Positions 1-4,604 of a stretch of DNA of 7,163 bases are shown piece after piece. Both the position numbers and the translations under genes were made by a program. The DNA lies in NCBI GenBank assembly GCA_016198805.1, contig JACQHU010000103.1:1-7163 (forward strand). Direction: 5' to 3'. A model generated the notes under the pieces. The model was not told the origin of the DNA, ran no database searches, and saw only the letters and a program-made list of their open reading frames with translations. How positions within the stretch are numbered: position 1 is the stretch's first letter; every line of letters starts with the position of its first letter. This stretch comes from Armatimonadota bacterium. GTDB lineage: Bacteria; Sysuimicrobiota; Sysuimicrobiia; Sysuimicrobiales; Humicultoraceae.

Positions 1-209
1 ACGCGTCCGCGCGCCTGCCCCGCGTTGAGTTCGGGGACGAGAAAGACCGCGTCGGAGGGGGTCAGGAACAGGTAGCAGGGGCGCTCATCGGGATGCGGGG
101 TGTAGCCGAGCAGGTAGTAGAGGTCATCCCCGGGCGAGAGGGCCAGCAGGTCGACGCCGGCGGCCTGCATCCGGGTGCGGGTGCGGGCGATGCGGTCGGG
201 ATGGGGCAT
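1..209 (-). CDS. M24-family Xaa-Pro peptidase, N-terminal part (gene runs off the left edge)
   Basis: Reading leftward from an ATG at 209, the frame stays open to the window edge (69 codons). It starts MPHPDRIARTRTRMQAAGVD and continues with LLALSPGDDLYYLLGYTPHP, ERPCYLFLTPSD and VFLVPELNAGQAR. This pattern (Arg-rich first helix, 'AAGVDLLALSPG', 'YLLGYTPHPDER', strand ending 'LVPEL') is the creatinase/prolidase N-terminal domain that precedes the metal-binding M24 'pita-bread' domain in Xaa-Pro aminopeptidases and dipeptidases. The metal ligands would lie beyond the edge and cannot be checked. The start is well supported: AAGGAG at 216-221 (minus strand) sits 6 bases upstream. There is no signal peptide, so a cytoplasmic enzyme that cleaves peptides next to proline is expected. 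A creatinase-like relative is possible, since the N-domain alone does not fix the substrate. Confidence 0.85.
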   Translation of the reverse strand, partial: MPHPDRIARTRTRMQAAGVDLLALSPGDDLYYLLGYTPHPDERPCYLFLTPSDAVFLVPELNAGQARGR

Positions 210-252
210 GGGGCGCTCCTTGGTCGGGTCCGGACCTCTGGATTCACTGGCA

Positions 253-268
253 ATTCTATCAGAGATAG
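253..268 (-). promoter_or_regulatory. Possible -10 element and small operator-like palindrome upstream of the M24 gene
   Basis: About 45-60 bases upstream of the peptidase start, in a locally AT-richer stretch, the minus strand reads TAGAAT (253-258). This resembles a -10 box. It overlaps a 5-bp inverted repeat, CTATC (256-260) and GATAG (264-268), with a 3-base spacer. No good -35 was found at 16-18 bp, so the promoter call is weak. Confidence 0.2.
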
Positions 269-359
269 GTTGCGGCAAACTCCCGCGCGGTGAGGATGGG
301 GATTTCCCGAAACGATCGGAGCCTCACAAGGTGTTGGTCACCGGCATATTCACCTTACA

Positions 360-416
360 GGTAATCAAACGAGAATACGCCCAGAAGTCGGGGCCGCCCG
401 AAGCTGGGTGATTACC
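360..416. repeat. Three-tier nested inverted repeat (structured 3' region of the 437-1189 gene)
   Basis: Three nested perfect stems can be read. The outer is GGTAATCA (360-367) with TGATTACC (409-416). The middle is CCCAG (380-384) with CTGGG (404-408). The inner is TCGGG (388-392) with CCCGA (397-401), around a GCCG loop. Inner gaps are short (3 and 2 bases), and the only large bulge is 368-379 on one side. It lies about 20 bases beyond the stop codon of the leftward secreted-protein gene, so on that transcript it would fold in the 3' untranslated region. No T-run follows, so it is not a classical intrinsic terminator. A transcript-end stabiliser or a factor-dependent terminator is possible. 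Confidence 0.5.
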
Positions 417-436
417 GCGAGCGTCGGCTCCCGCAG

Positions 437-1189
437 TCAGCGTTCCGCGGTCAGCGTCAGGCTGAGGTTGTCAAAGTAAGCGTCGTTCCAGCTCGTGCAA
501 CTCCCCTCGAGCCTGTGCGTCGCGGTCATGACGACCCGGATCGAGCGCGTCCCCTTCGGCACCGCCGCGAACGTCGAACGCACCGAGAGGTCAGTGGCGC
601 CGAAGCGCGGCGGCCCACTCACGGGGCCGATCGTCAGCTTGCCCAGATCGGCGCCCGCTGCGTCGAGCAACACGGCGTCCAGTGCGGCGGTGTCGGGCCC
701 GCAGGAACCTATAGCGGCCGAGAGCCGCGCCCGGACGATGCCAAGGTCGATCTCCTTGGCCGCTCCCGCAACGCCGATCGTCTGGCTGGCGGTCGCGATA
801 GGATCCTTCTTACCGCCGTTGAAGCCCCCGGCGAAGAACTGCTTGCCGCCCCTGATGCGCTGTTGCTGCGTCTCGCTGGGAGCGGTGACGGGGCCACGTC
901 CGTAGGCGAGGAGCGTAAAGGTGCCTTTCGTCGTCCAGCCGGGGACGGGAACGACGAACGAAGTCGTCTGGCACGCCTCGCCTTCGCACGGCGTGCCCGT
1001 CTCGGCGCCGGGGTTCTTGATCAGGTTCTCTGCGGGAACGGCACCCTGGGCCGGCGAGGCGACCGCAGGAAAGAGGGCCGCGACCAAAGCGAGCGCCGCG
1101 ATCCGGGGAAGCACGTCCAGCCTCGACATGGCTCCTTCTCGTGCTTCGCGGACTGCCCTCGACCGCTCTGAACCGAGATTTCCGTTCAT
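437..1189 (-). CDS. Secreted protein with a probable galactose-binding-like beta-sandwich domain
   Basis: A 250-residue protein when started at 1189. A clear signal peptide (MSRLDVLPRIAALALVAALF then AVASPAQG) follows a 20-residue charged leader. Starting at the internal ATG at 1129 gives 230 residues and a textbook signal peptide. The start at 1189 is preferred on ribosome-site evidence (GGAGGT 7 bases upstream), whereas the AAGGAG before 1129 is only 2 bases away. In 230-residue numbering the mature part opens with ENLIKNPGAETG (34-45), has VPVPGWTTKGTFTLLAYG (60-77) and closes with NDAYFDNLSLTL (215-226). Such 'NLIxNPGAE...PGW...YFDNLSL' frames are typical of secreted DUF642-like or carbohydrate-binding jelly-roll domains; the assignment is by pattern, not by a search. 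Four cysteines (48, 53, 143, 211) could form two disulfides, fitting export. No sorting motif or anchor is visible at the C-terminus. The ligand is unknown. The gene is divergent from the Vgb-like gene. Confidence 0.75.
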   Translation of the reverse strand: MNGNLGSERSRAVREAREGAMSRLDVLPRIAALALVAALFPAVASPAQGAVPAENLIKNPGAETGTPCEGEACQTTSFVVPVPGWTTKGTFTLLAYGRGPVTAPSETQQQRIRGGKQFFAGGFNGGKKDPIATASQTIGVAGAAKEIDLGIVRARLSAAIGSCGPDTAALDAVLLDAAGADLGKLTIGPVSGPPRFGATDLSVRSTFAAVPKGTRSIRVVMTATHRLEGSCTSWNDAYFDNLSLTLTAER

Positions 1190-1196
1190 GGTCCAC

Positions 1197-1202
1197 ACCT
1201 CC
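1197..1202 (-). promoter_or_regulatory. Shine-Dalgarno site that decides the start of the secreted-protein gene
   Basis: The minus strand reads GGAGGT, ending 7 bases before the ATG at 1189. This is better spaced than the AAGGAG at 1132-1137, which lies 2 bases before the ATG at 1129. It is the reason for preferring the longer form despite its long signal-peptide n-region. Confidence 0.5.
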
Positions 1203-1240
1203 AAGAAGGGTTGGAGATGCGAGGCCCAATGGATAGGGAA

Positions 1241-1271
1241 CCGGAATTTCCATTTTGAGTTCCGGAATTCC
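1241..1271. repeat. Direct repeats CCGGAATT(T)CC offset by 21 bp
   Basis: CCGGAATTTCC at 1241-1251 and CCGGAATTCC at 1262-1271 begin exactly 21 bases apart. Both are nearly self-complementary around GGAATTCC, so they also form inverted repeats with each other. The two-helical-turn offset between divergent genes is what a transcription-factor operator pair would look like. No factor can be named. Confidence 0.4.
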
Positions 1272-1273
1272 TC

Positions 1274-1356
1274 CTGCAACGGGTGATAGCCGGATGCCGA
1301 TCAATGGCCGGGTGACCGCGTATCCCATTCCGACATCGGGCAGCGCGTCGCTTGCT
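1274..1356 (+). pseudogene. Decayed remnant of a Vgb-type beta-propeller repeat
   Basis: Translation from 1294 gives MPINGRVTAYPIPTSGSASL. This closely matches the inter-blade segments of the downstream gene (DGRVTEFPIPTSLA at about 2128-2169 and ITEYPLPTRGS at the mature N-terminus). At the DNA level, GGCCGGGTGAC (1306-1316) is identical to 2131-2141. The preceding bases (about 1274-1300) still resemble the AACAAGATCGG(G/C)CGGAT part of a blade, but with the reading phase broken by indels (TGATAG in the blade frame). No complete blade, signal peptide or WFT core is present, so this is a fragment left by duplication and deletion. Confidence 0.55.
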
Positions 1357-1512
1357 GGCCGGGGTAGCCGTCGGAGGCGCGTGCGCGAACACCTTCTGCG
1401 TTCGCTCCCGGAGGGACTGACGATCCTACATCGAACGTCTCTTCGTTGCGGCCTGCCAATCAACTCCCAACAGGTAAGAGGCTTGCACGTGCCCGGACCG
1501 GGGGGTGACGGG

Positions 1513-2547
1513 ATGGCGCAAGGCCTGTTGCGCGGACGAATCATTTCCCGGTGGCTCCTCCCTGTCGGGCTGGCCGTGCTGCTGAGCGGCCCGGGCCCGG
1601 CAGCGGCCGTCGAGCATCATCAGATCACCGAGTACCCGCTCCCGACGCGCGGCAGCGACCCTCTGTACATTACCGTGGGGCCGGATCGCGCGCTGTGGTT
1701 CACGATGTACGATGGGAACATGATCGGCCGGATTACCACCTCAGGGGTGATCACGGAATTCAAGATCCCGGGCCCGGACAGCGGCCCGAATACCATCGTC
1801 GCCGGCCCCGACGGGGCGCTGTGGTTCACCCAACAACTGGGGCACAGGATCGGGCGCATCGCGCTTGATGGCCGGATCACTGAGTTTCCGGTGCCCGGCA
1901 GCGGTCGGTTCGGACCGTTTGGGCTGGTCGTTGGGCCGGACCAGGCCCTCTGGTTTACCTCGCAGCGCAGCGAGGGCGCAGCGGTCGGGCGCCTGGCACT
2001 CGACGGGAAAGTCACCATGTACCCGGTTCCAACGGCCGACGGCCGCCCAGGCGGGATCATCGTCGGATCCGACGGCGCCCTGTGGTTCACGCAACTTGCC
2101 GGCAACAAGATCGGGCGGATTACCCCGGACGGCCGGGTGACGGAGTTTCCAATCCCGACCAGTCTGGCCAACGCCATCCGGCTGACCCAGGGGCCAGACG
2201 GCGCGGTCTGGTTCACGCAGTTTCGTGGCAACAAGATCGGCCGGATCGCTCCTGACGGCCGCATCACCGAATACCGGATTCCCGGCGGCGGTCCGATCGG
2301 CATCACGCAGGGACCCGACGGGGCGCTGTGGTTCACCATCTGGATCAGGAACAAGATCGGGCGGATCACCACCGAAGGCGAGGTCACGGAGTACTCAAGT
2401 CCGACCCGCGAGGGCCATCCGGTGAATCTCGTGACGGGGCCAGATGGCGCCATCTGGTATCTCCTGAGAGATGGCAACAAGGTGGGGCGGCTCTGGGTAC
2501 CGGAACTGGGGCGCACTATCCGCGCTCCCGAGCCCGGAACACGCTAG
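1513..2547 (+). CDS. Exported seven-bladed beta-propeller, Vgb (virginiamycin B lyase)-like
   Basis: The protein has 344 residues. Residues 1-32 are a signal peptide (basic MAQGLLRGRIISR, hydrophobic WLLPVGLAVLL, cleavage near GPAAA before VEHHQ). No lipobox cysteine is seen, so it is predicted to be released. The rest is seven 40-44-residue repeats of the form GPDGALWFT..GNKIGRI..DGRVTEFPIP, with core tryptophans at 62, 104, 147, 191, 233, 273 and 315. This number and spacing match the Vgb/streptogramin-lyase propeller. Family members commonly carry 'FTE' and 'PHAI'-type motifs that bring Glu and His into the central pocket. Here the blade cores read FTM, FTQ, FTS, FTQ, FTQ, FTI and WYL, and the only mature histidines are in EHHQ, LGHRIG and EGHPVN. 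Antibiotic-lyase activity is therefore doubtful, and a binding or scaffold role is more likely (inference). Start: the ATG at 1513 directly before the signal peptide, with a GGGGGTGA-like site. nth follows 13 bases after the stop. Confidence 0.85.
   Translation: MAQGLLRGRIISRWLLPVGLAVLLSGPGPAAAVEHHQITEYPLPTRGSDPLYITVGPDRALWFTMYDGNMIGRITTSGVITEFKIPGPDSGPNTIVAGPDGALWFTQQLGHRIGRIALDGRITEFPVPGSGRFGPFGLVVGPDQALWFTSQRSEGAAVGRLALDGKVTMYPVPTADGRPGGIIVGSDGALWFTQLAGNKIGRITPDGRVTEFPIPTSLANAIRLTQGPDGAVWFTQFRGNKIGRIAPDGRITEYRIPGGGPIGITQGPDGALWFTIWIRNKIGRITTEGEVTEYSSPTREGHPVNLVTGPDGAIWYLLRDGNKVGRLWVPELGRTIRAPEPGTR
1672..2493 (+). repeat. Seven tandem ~126-bp blade repeats within the Vgb-like gene
   Basis: TGG codons of the LWFT cores lie at 1696, 1822, 1951, 2083, 2209, 2329 and 2455, giving periods of 126, 129, 132, 126, 120 and 126 bp. 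Blades 4-6 share almost identical DNA: GGCAACAAGATCGGGCGGAT at 2101-2120, one mismatch at 2227-2246 and one at 2347-2366. This suggests recent duplication or gene conversion in the C-terminal half, while blades 1-3 have diverged more. Confidence 0.85.
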
Positions 2548-2560
2548 AGGCTTGCGCGCG

Positions 2561-3376
2561 ATGTCGCCACAGCCTGCCCTGCAGTTCCCCACAGGCGAAA
2601 CGCTTCGGCGCGCCCGGGGGCGAGCCGCCAGGATCGCGGAGATCCTGGGCCAGCGCTATCCGGTCACCCGCCTGCCGCTCCGGCACGAGAACCCGCTGCA
2701 GCTGCTGGTCGCCACGATTCTCTCCGCGCAATGCACCGATGCTCAAGTGAACAAGGTGACGCCGGGACTGTTCGCGCGTTACAGGACCGCGGCGGACTTT
2801 GCGGCGGCGGACCTCCGTGAGTTGGAGGAGCACATCCGTTCCACGGGCTTCTACCGACAGAAGGCGCAGGCGATCGTCCGCATGGCCCGGACGCTCGAGG
2901 AGAAGTTCGGCGGCGGCGTCCCGCAGACGATGGCGGAGTTGCTCCAGCTGCACGGGGTGGGGCGGAAGACCGCCAACGTGATTCTGGGCGGCGTCTTCGG
3001 CAAGCCCGGGATGGTCGTCGACACGCACGTCCGTCGCATCAGTCGGCGCTGGGGATTCACGGTCCAAGATGATCCCACGAAGATCGAGCACGACCTGACG
3101 CAGTTGCTCGAGCCATCGCAGTGGTCGGACTTCTCGCTGCGCGTGATCTACTTCGGCCGGGAGGTCTGCACAGCCCGGGCCCCGCAGTGCCCGGCCTGCC
3201 CGCTCAAGCGCTTATGCCCCTCCGCGAAGTTCCGAGGGCGGCCTCCCTGGATGGCGCGGCGGACGCGCGGCGGTCAGCGGCGCAGGCGGGGGGCTCCGGC
3301 CCGACCTGGGGCGGCCGCCCGACCCGCGGCCACCCCACGGGCCGCGTCTCGGCGCGCGGCTTCGCGCGCGAAGTAG
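2561..3376 (+). CDS. nth: Endonuclease III (bifunctional DNA glycosylase/AP lyase)
   Basis: The protein has 271 residues. It removes oxidised pyrimidines from DNA and nicks the abasic site in base-excision repair. Visible landmarks: LLVATILSAQCTDAQVNKV (48-66), the helix-hairpin-helix LHGVGRKTANVILGG (130-144) with catalytic Lys136, and the Gly/Pro-Asp loop MVVDTHVRR (151-159) with catalytic Asp154. A 4Fe-4S loop, Cys203-x6-Cys210-x2-Cys213-x5-Cys219, is complete. The enzyme core ends near residue 223, about where the roughly 210-residue E. coli protein ends. Residues 224-271 are an added Arg/Ala/Pro-rich basic tail, mostly encoded by DNA that is also the antisense 3' end of mutY. The ATG at 2561 follows the Vgb-like stop by 13 bases with only a weak AGAGG upstream, so transcription from the upstream gene is plausible. 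Confidence 0.95.
   Translation: MSPQPALQFPTGETLRRARGRAARIAEILGQRYPVTRLPLRHENPLQLLVATILSAQCTDAQVNKVTPGLFARYRTAADFAAADLRELEEHIRSTGFYRQKAQAIVRMARTLEEKFGGGVPQTMAELLQLHGVGRKTANVILGGVFGKPGMVVDTHVRRISRRWGFTVQDDPTKIEHDLTQLLEPSQWSDFSLRVIYFGREVCTARAPQCPACPLKRLCPSAKFRGRPPWMARRTRGGQRRRRGAPARPGAAARPAATPRAASRRAASRAK
3274..3376. other. Tail-to-tail antisense overlap of nth and mutY
   Basis: The last 103 bases of nth (stop 3374-3376) and of the leftward mutY-like gene (stop 3274-3276) occupy the same DNA on opposite strands. Both readings are low-complexity, rich in Arg, Ala, Gly and Pro, and both lie outside the catalytic domains, which finish before the overlap. No hairpin with a T-run was seen here, so the two transcripts probably run into each other. 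Confidence 0.8.
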
Positions 3377-4023
3377 GGCTGCGCGCGGCACAGCGCCCGC
3401 ACCGGGCAGACGGCGCACCGCGGCGTTCGGGCGACGCAGGTCGTCGCGCCGAGTTCCATCACCGCCTGGTTGAAGTCGTAGACTGCGCGGCTCGGCAGCA
3501 GGTGCTCGACCACCTGCCAGAGAGTGGTGTCCCGCTGTGGGGTGGTCCCGTAGAAGACGCGTTGGACCACCCGCCGGACATTGGTGTCCAGGATCGACGC
3601 GCGCTTCCCGTACGCGAACGACAGCACCGCGCCCGCGGTGTAGGGACCGATCCCCTTCAGGCGTAGCAGGGTGTCGCGGTCGTCCGGGATCCTGCCGTCG
3701 AACCGCCGGACGACCTCGCGGGCGATGGCGTGCAGCCGCACGGGGCGGATGTTGTAGCCGAGCGGATACCAGGTTTCCCGGACAGCATCCACGGACGCGG
3801 CGGCCAGCGCCTCGATCGACGGGTACTTGCGGAGGAACTCCCGGTATTTCGGGAGCACGCGGTCGACCTGCGTCTGCTGCAGCATGATCTCCGAGACCAG
3901 GACGCGGTAGGGGTCCGTGGTGCGGCGCCAGGGCAGGTCGCGCCTGTGCCGACGGTACCAGCGAAGCAGGCGGCGGACGAAGGCGCGGCGCTGTTCAGAG
4001 GAGGGGAGACGCACAGGGCTCAT
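3274..4023 (-). CDS. mutY: MutY-like A/G-specific adenine DNA glycosylase, short form
   Basis: The protein has 249 residues and should excise adenine mispaired with 8-oxoguanine or guanine. Landmarks: RDLPWRRTTDPYRVLVSEIM with catalytic Glu45, then LQQTQVDRV (48-56). The helix-hairpin-helix LKGIGPYTAGAV (122-133) has Tyr128 where Nth has its lyase Lys, as expected for a monofunctional glycosylase. ILDTNVRR (144-151) has Asp146. FNQAVMELGATTC leads into the 4Fe-4S loop Cys196-x6-Cys203-x2-Cys206-x5-Cys212. After residue 212 there are only 37 residues of Arg/Ala-rich tail. The Nudix-like C-terminal domain (about 120 residues in E. coli MutY) that reads 8-oxoG is absent. The LQQTQV motif favours MutY over the archaeal Mig T/G glycosylases, which also lack that domain and carry Tyr at the same place. 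The ATG at 4023 lacks a good ribosome site. The gene lies just beyond a terminator-like hairpin. Confidence 0.88.
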   Translation of the reverse strand: MSPVRLPSSEQRRAFVRRLLRWYRRHRRDLPWRRTTDPYRVLVSEIMLQQTQVDRVLPKYREFLRKYPSIEALAAASVDAVRETWYPLGYNIRPVRLHAIAREVVRRFDGRIPDDRDTLLRLKGIGPYTAGAVLSFAYGKRASILDTNVRRVVQRVFYGTTPQRDTTLWQVVEHLLPSRAVYDFNQAVMELGATTCVARTPRCAVCPVRALCRAQPYFAREAARRDAARGVAAGRAAAPGRAGAPRLRR

Positions 4024-4040
4024 CAGGGGTGGACCGCTTC

Positions 4041-4076
4041 AAAATCGGCGGGCCCCGGCCGACGCCGGGGCCCGCC
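4041..4076 (-). terminator. Intrinsic terminator-like hairpin after the DUF4383 gene
   Basis: A perfect 13-bp stem, GGCGGGCCCCGGC (4047-4059) with GCCGGGGCCCGCC (4064-4076), encloses a 4-base loop. On the minus strand it is followed by GATTTTG (4040-4046 region). It begins about 20 bases past the DUF4383 stop codon, so it should end that leftward transcript. It also sits only 24 bases before the mutY start, leaving almost no room for a separate mutY promoter downstream of it. Confidence 0.7.
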
Positions 4077-4096
4077 CCGCGCGGGTCGAGCGCAGA

Positions 4097-4447
4097 CTAT
4101 GCCGTGGCCGCCTCCTTGGCGCCGAATCCGGCCCACAGCCCCCACAGCCCGATCACCAGGTGCACCAGGTTGTACAGAGTGCTCACAGGAAAGTTGAGCA
4201 CCGGGAACGTGCCGCCGCCGAAGAAGCCGACGACCCCCACGATGGTATAGATGACGCCGAACACCTGCGCCCCGACCTTGACGGATGTTCCGGTGAAGCC
4301 CAGGTAGGCCAGGATCACGCCGGTGATCAGGTGGATCCAGTTGTGGACAGGCACGAACTGCAGGGTGATGAGTTCGTTGGTGAGAAAGCCGATGATCCCC
4401 AAGACGATTAGGACGACACCGACGACTTGACAGTACATCTTTGCCAT
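4097..4447 (-). CDS. DUF4383-type four-helix membrane protein
   Basis: The protein has 116 residues with four hydrophobic segments at about 6-23, 34-52, 60-78 and 90-108. Their polar joints are HNWIH (35-39) and YNLVH (92-96), which sit at the start of helices 2 and 4. The two halves resemble each other: VVGVVLIVLGIIGFL then HNWIHLITGVILAYLG, against VFGVIYTIVGVVGFF then YNLVHLVIGLWGLWAG. This points to an internal two-fold duplication. Small inner-membrane proteins of this pattern are grouped as DUF4383 in GC-rich bacteria; their function is not known. An excellent ribosome site, AAAGGAGG (4454-4461, minus strand), lies 6 bases before the ATG. It is divergent from the GGT-like gene and followed by a strong terminator, so it is probably a single-gene transcript. 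A weak -10-like TACTAT lies at 4487-4492 (minus strand) without a good -35. Confidence 0.85.
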   Translation of the reverse strand: MAKMYCQVVGVVLIVLGIIGFLTNELITLQFVPVHNWIHLITGVILAYLGFTGTSVKVGAQVFGVIYTIVGVVGFFGGGTFPVLNFPVSTLYNLVHLVIGLWGLWAGFGAKEAATA

Positions 4448-4512
4448 CGCTAGCCTCCTTTCGTCGTTGTGGTCTCACGCGGTCAGATAGTATTCGGCGC
4501 GGACTTCGCATT

Positions 4513-4545
4513 ACCTCCGAAGGAACCCGGACGACCTCCGGAGGA
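4513..4545. repeat. Direct repeats ACCTCCG(A/G)AGGA offset by 21 bp
   Basis: ACCTCCGAAGGA (4513-4524) and ACCTCCGGAGGA (4534-4545) differ at one base and begin 21 bases apart, in the gap between the divergent DUF4383 and GGT-like genes. The second copy contains the perfect palindrome CCTCCGGAGG (4535-4544). Spacing and position suit an operator pair; the binding protein is unknown. Confidence 0.4.
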
Positions 4546-4560
4546 GTCGGCAGGAGCCGG

Positions 4561-4588
4561 GGGGAATGCCCCTGGGGGAATGCACCTG
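4561..4588 (+). repeat. Adjacent 14-bp tandem duplication before the GGT-like gene
   Basis: GGGGAATGCCCCTG (4561-4574) is followed without gap by GGGGAATGCACCTG (4575-4588), which matches at 13 of 14 positions. The second copy runs into the ribosome site of the GGT-like gene. It looks like a slippage duplication in the leader region. Confidence 0.6.
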
Positions 4589-4596
4589 AGAGGTGA
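4588..4596 (+). promoter_or_regulatory. Shine-Dalgarno site that decides the start of the GGT-like gene
   Basis: GAGAGGTGA ends 8 bases before the ATG at 4605. The alternative GTG at 4593 lies inside this site and has only a distant GGGGGA upstream, so the ATG is preferred. Confidence 0.6.
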
Positions 4597-4604
4597 CATC
4601 CGTG

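Larger units (their letters stand above)
1190..1512. other. Divergent intergenic region between the two exported-protein genes
   Basis: About 320 bases without a convincing intact gene. It must hold the promoters of the leftward secreted-protein gene and the rightward Vgb-like gene, but no convincing -35/-10 pair was recognised for either. It contains a pair of CCGGAATT(T)CC direct repeats (1241-1271) and a decayed Vgb-type repeat (about 1274-1356). An open frame runs in phase with the downstream gene from a TTG at 1255. However, residues between the remnant and the ATG at 1513 are Arg-rich and featureless, and the signal peptide sits directly after 1513, so this is not taken as coding. Confidence 0.6.

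Noticed and set aside
62..253. Leftward open frame overlapping the M24 gene start
   Set aside because: Pro/Ser/Ala-rich and without motifs. The neighbouring frame from the ATG at 209 encodes a recognisable creatinase-type N-domain with a good ribosome site.
360..416. Integron attC-type recombination site
   Set aside because: The folded ends do not show the GTTRRRY/RYYYAAC core sites, and no integrase or cassette array is nearby.
1293..1392. Clustered Arg codons and short repeats suggesting a CRISPR or mobile-element end
   Set aside because: There is no regular repeat-spacer pattern, terminal inverted repeat, target duplication or transposase frame.
1255..1512. In-frame 5' extension of the Vgb-like gene from a TTG codon at 1255
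   Set aside because: It would put 86 Arg-rich, featureless residues before a normal signal peptide. The ATG at 1513 gives a correct exported protein, and the similarity at 1294-1356 is better explained as a remnant.
810..1544. Leftward open frame crossing the divergent intergenic region
   Set aside because: Its translation is Arg/Pro/Ser-rich with no domain, and it is a frame-shifted shadow of the secreted-protein gene.
1620..2516. Long open frame antisense to the propeller gene
   Set aside because: It repeats with the same 126-bp period as the real gene and has no start context or recognisable domain. It is the mirror of repeated GC-rich codons.
4593..4604. GTG at 4593 as the start of the GGT-like protein
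   Set aside because: It overlaps the GAGAGGTGA ribosome site that is correctly spaced for the ATG at 4605.
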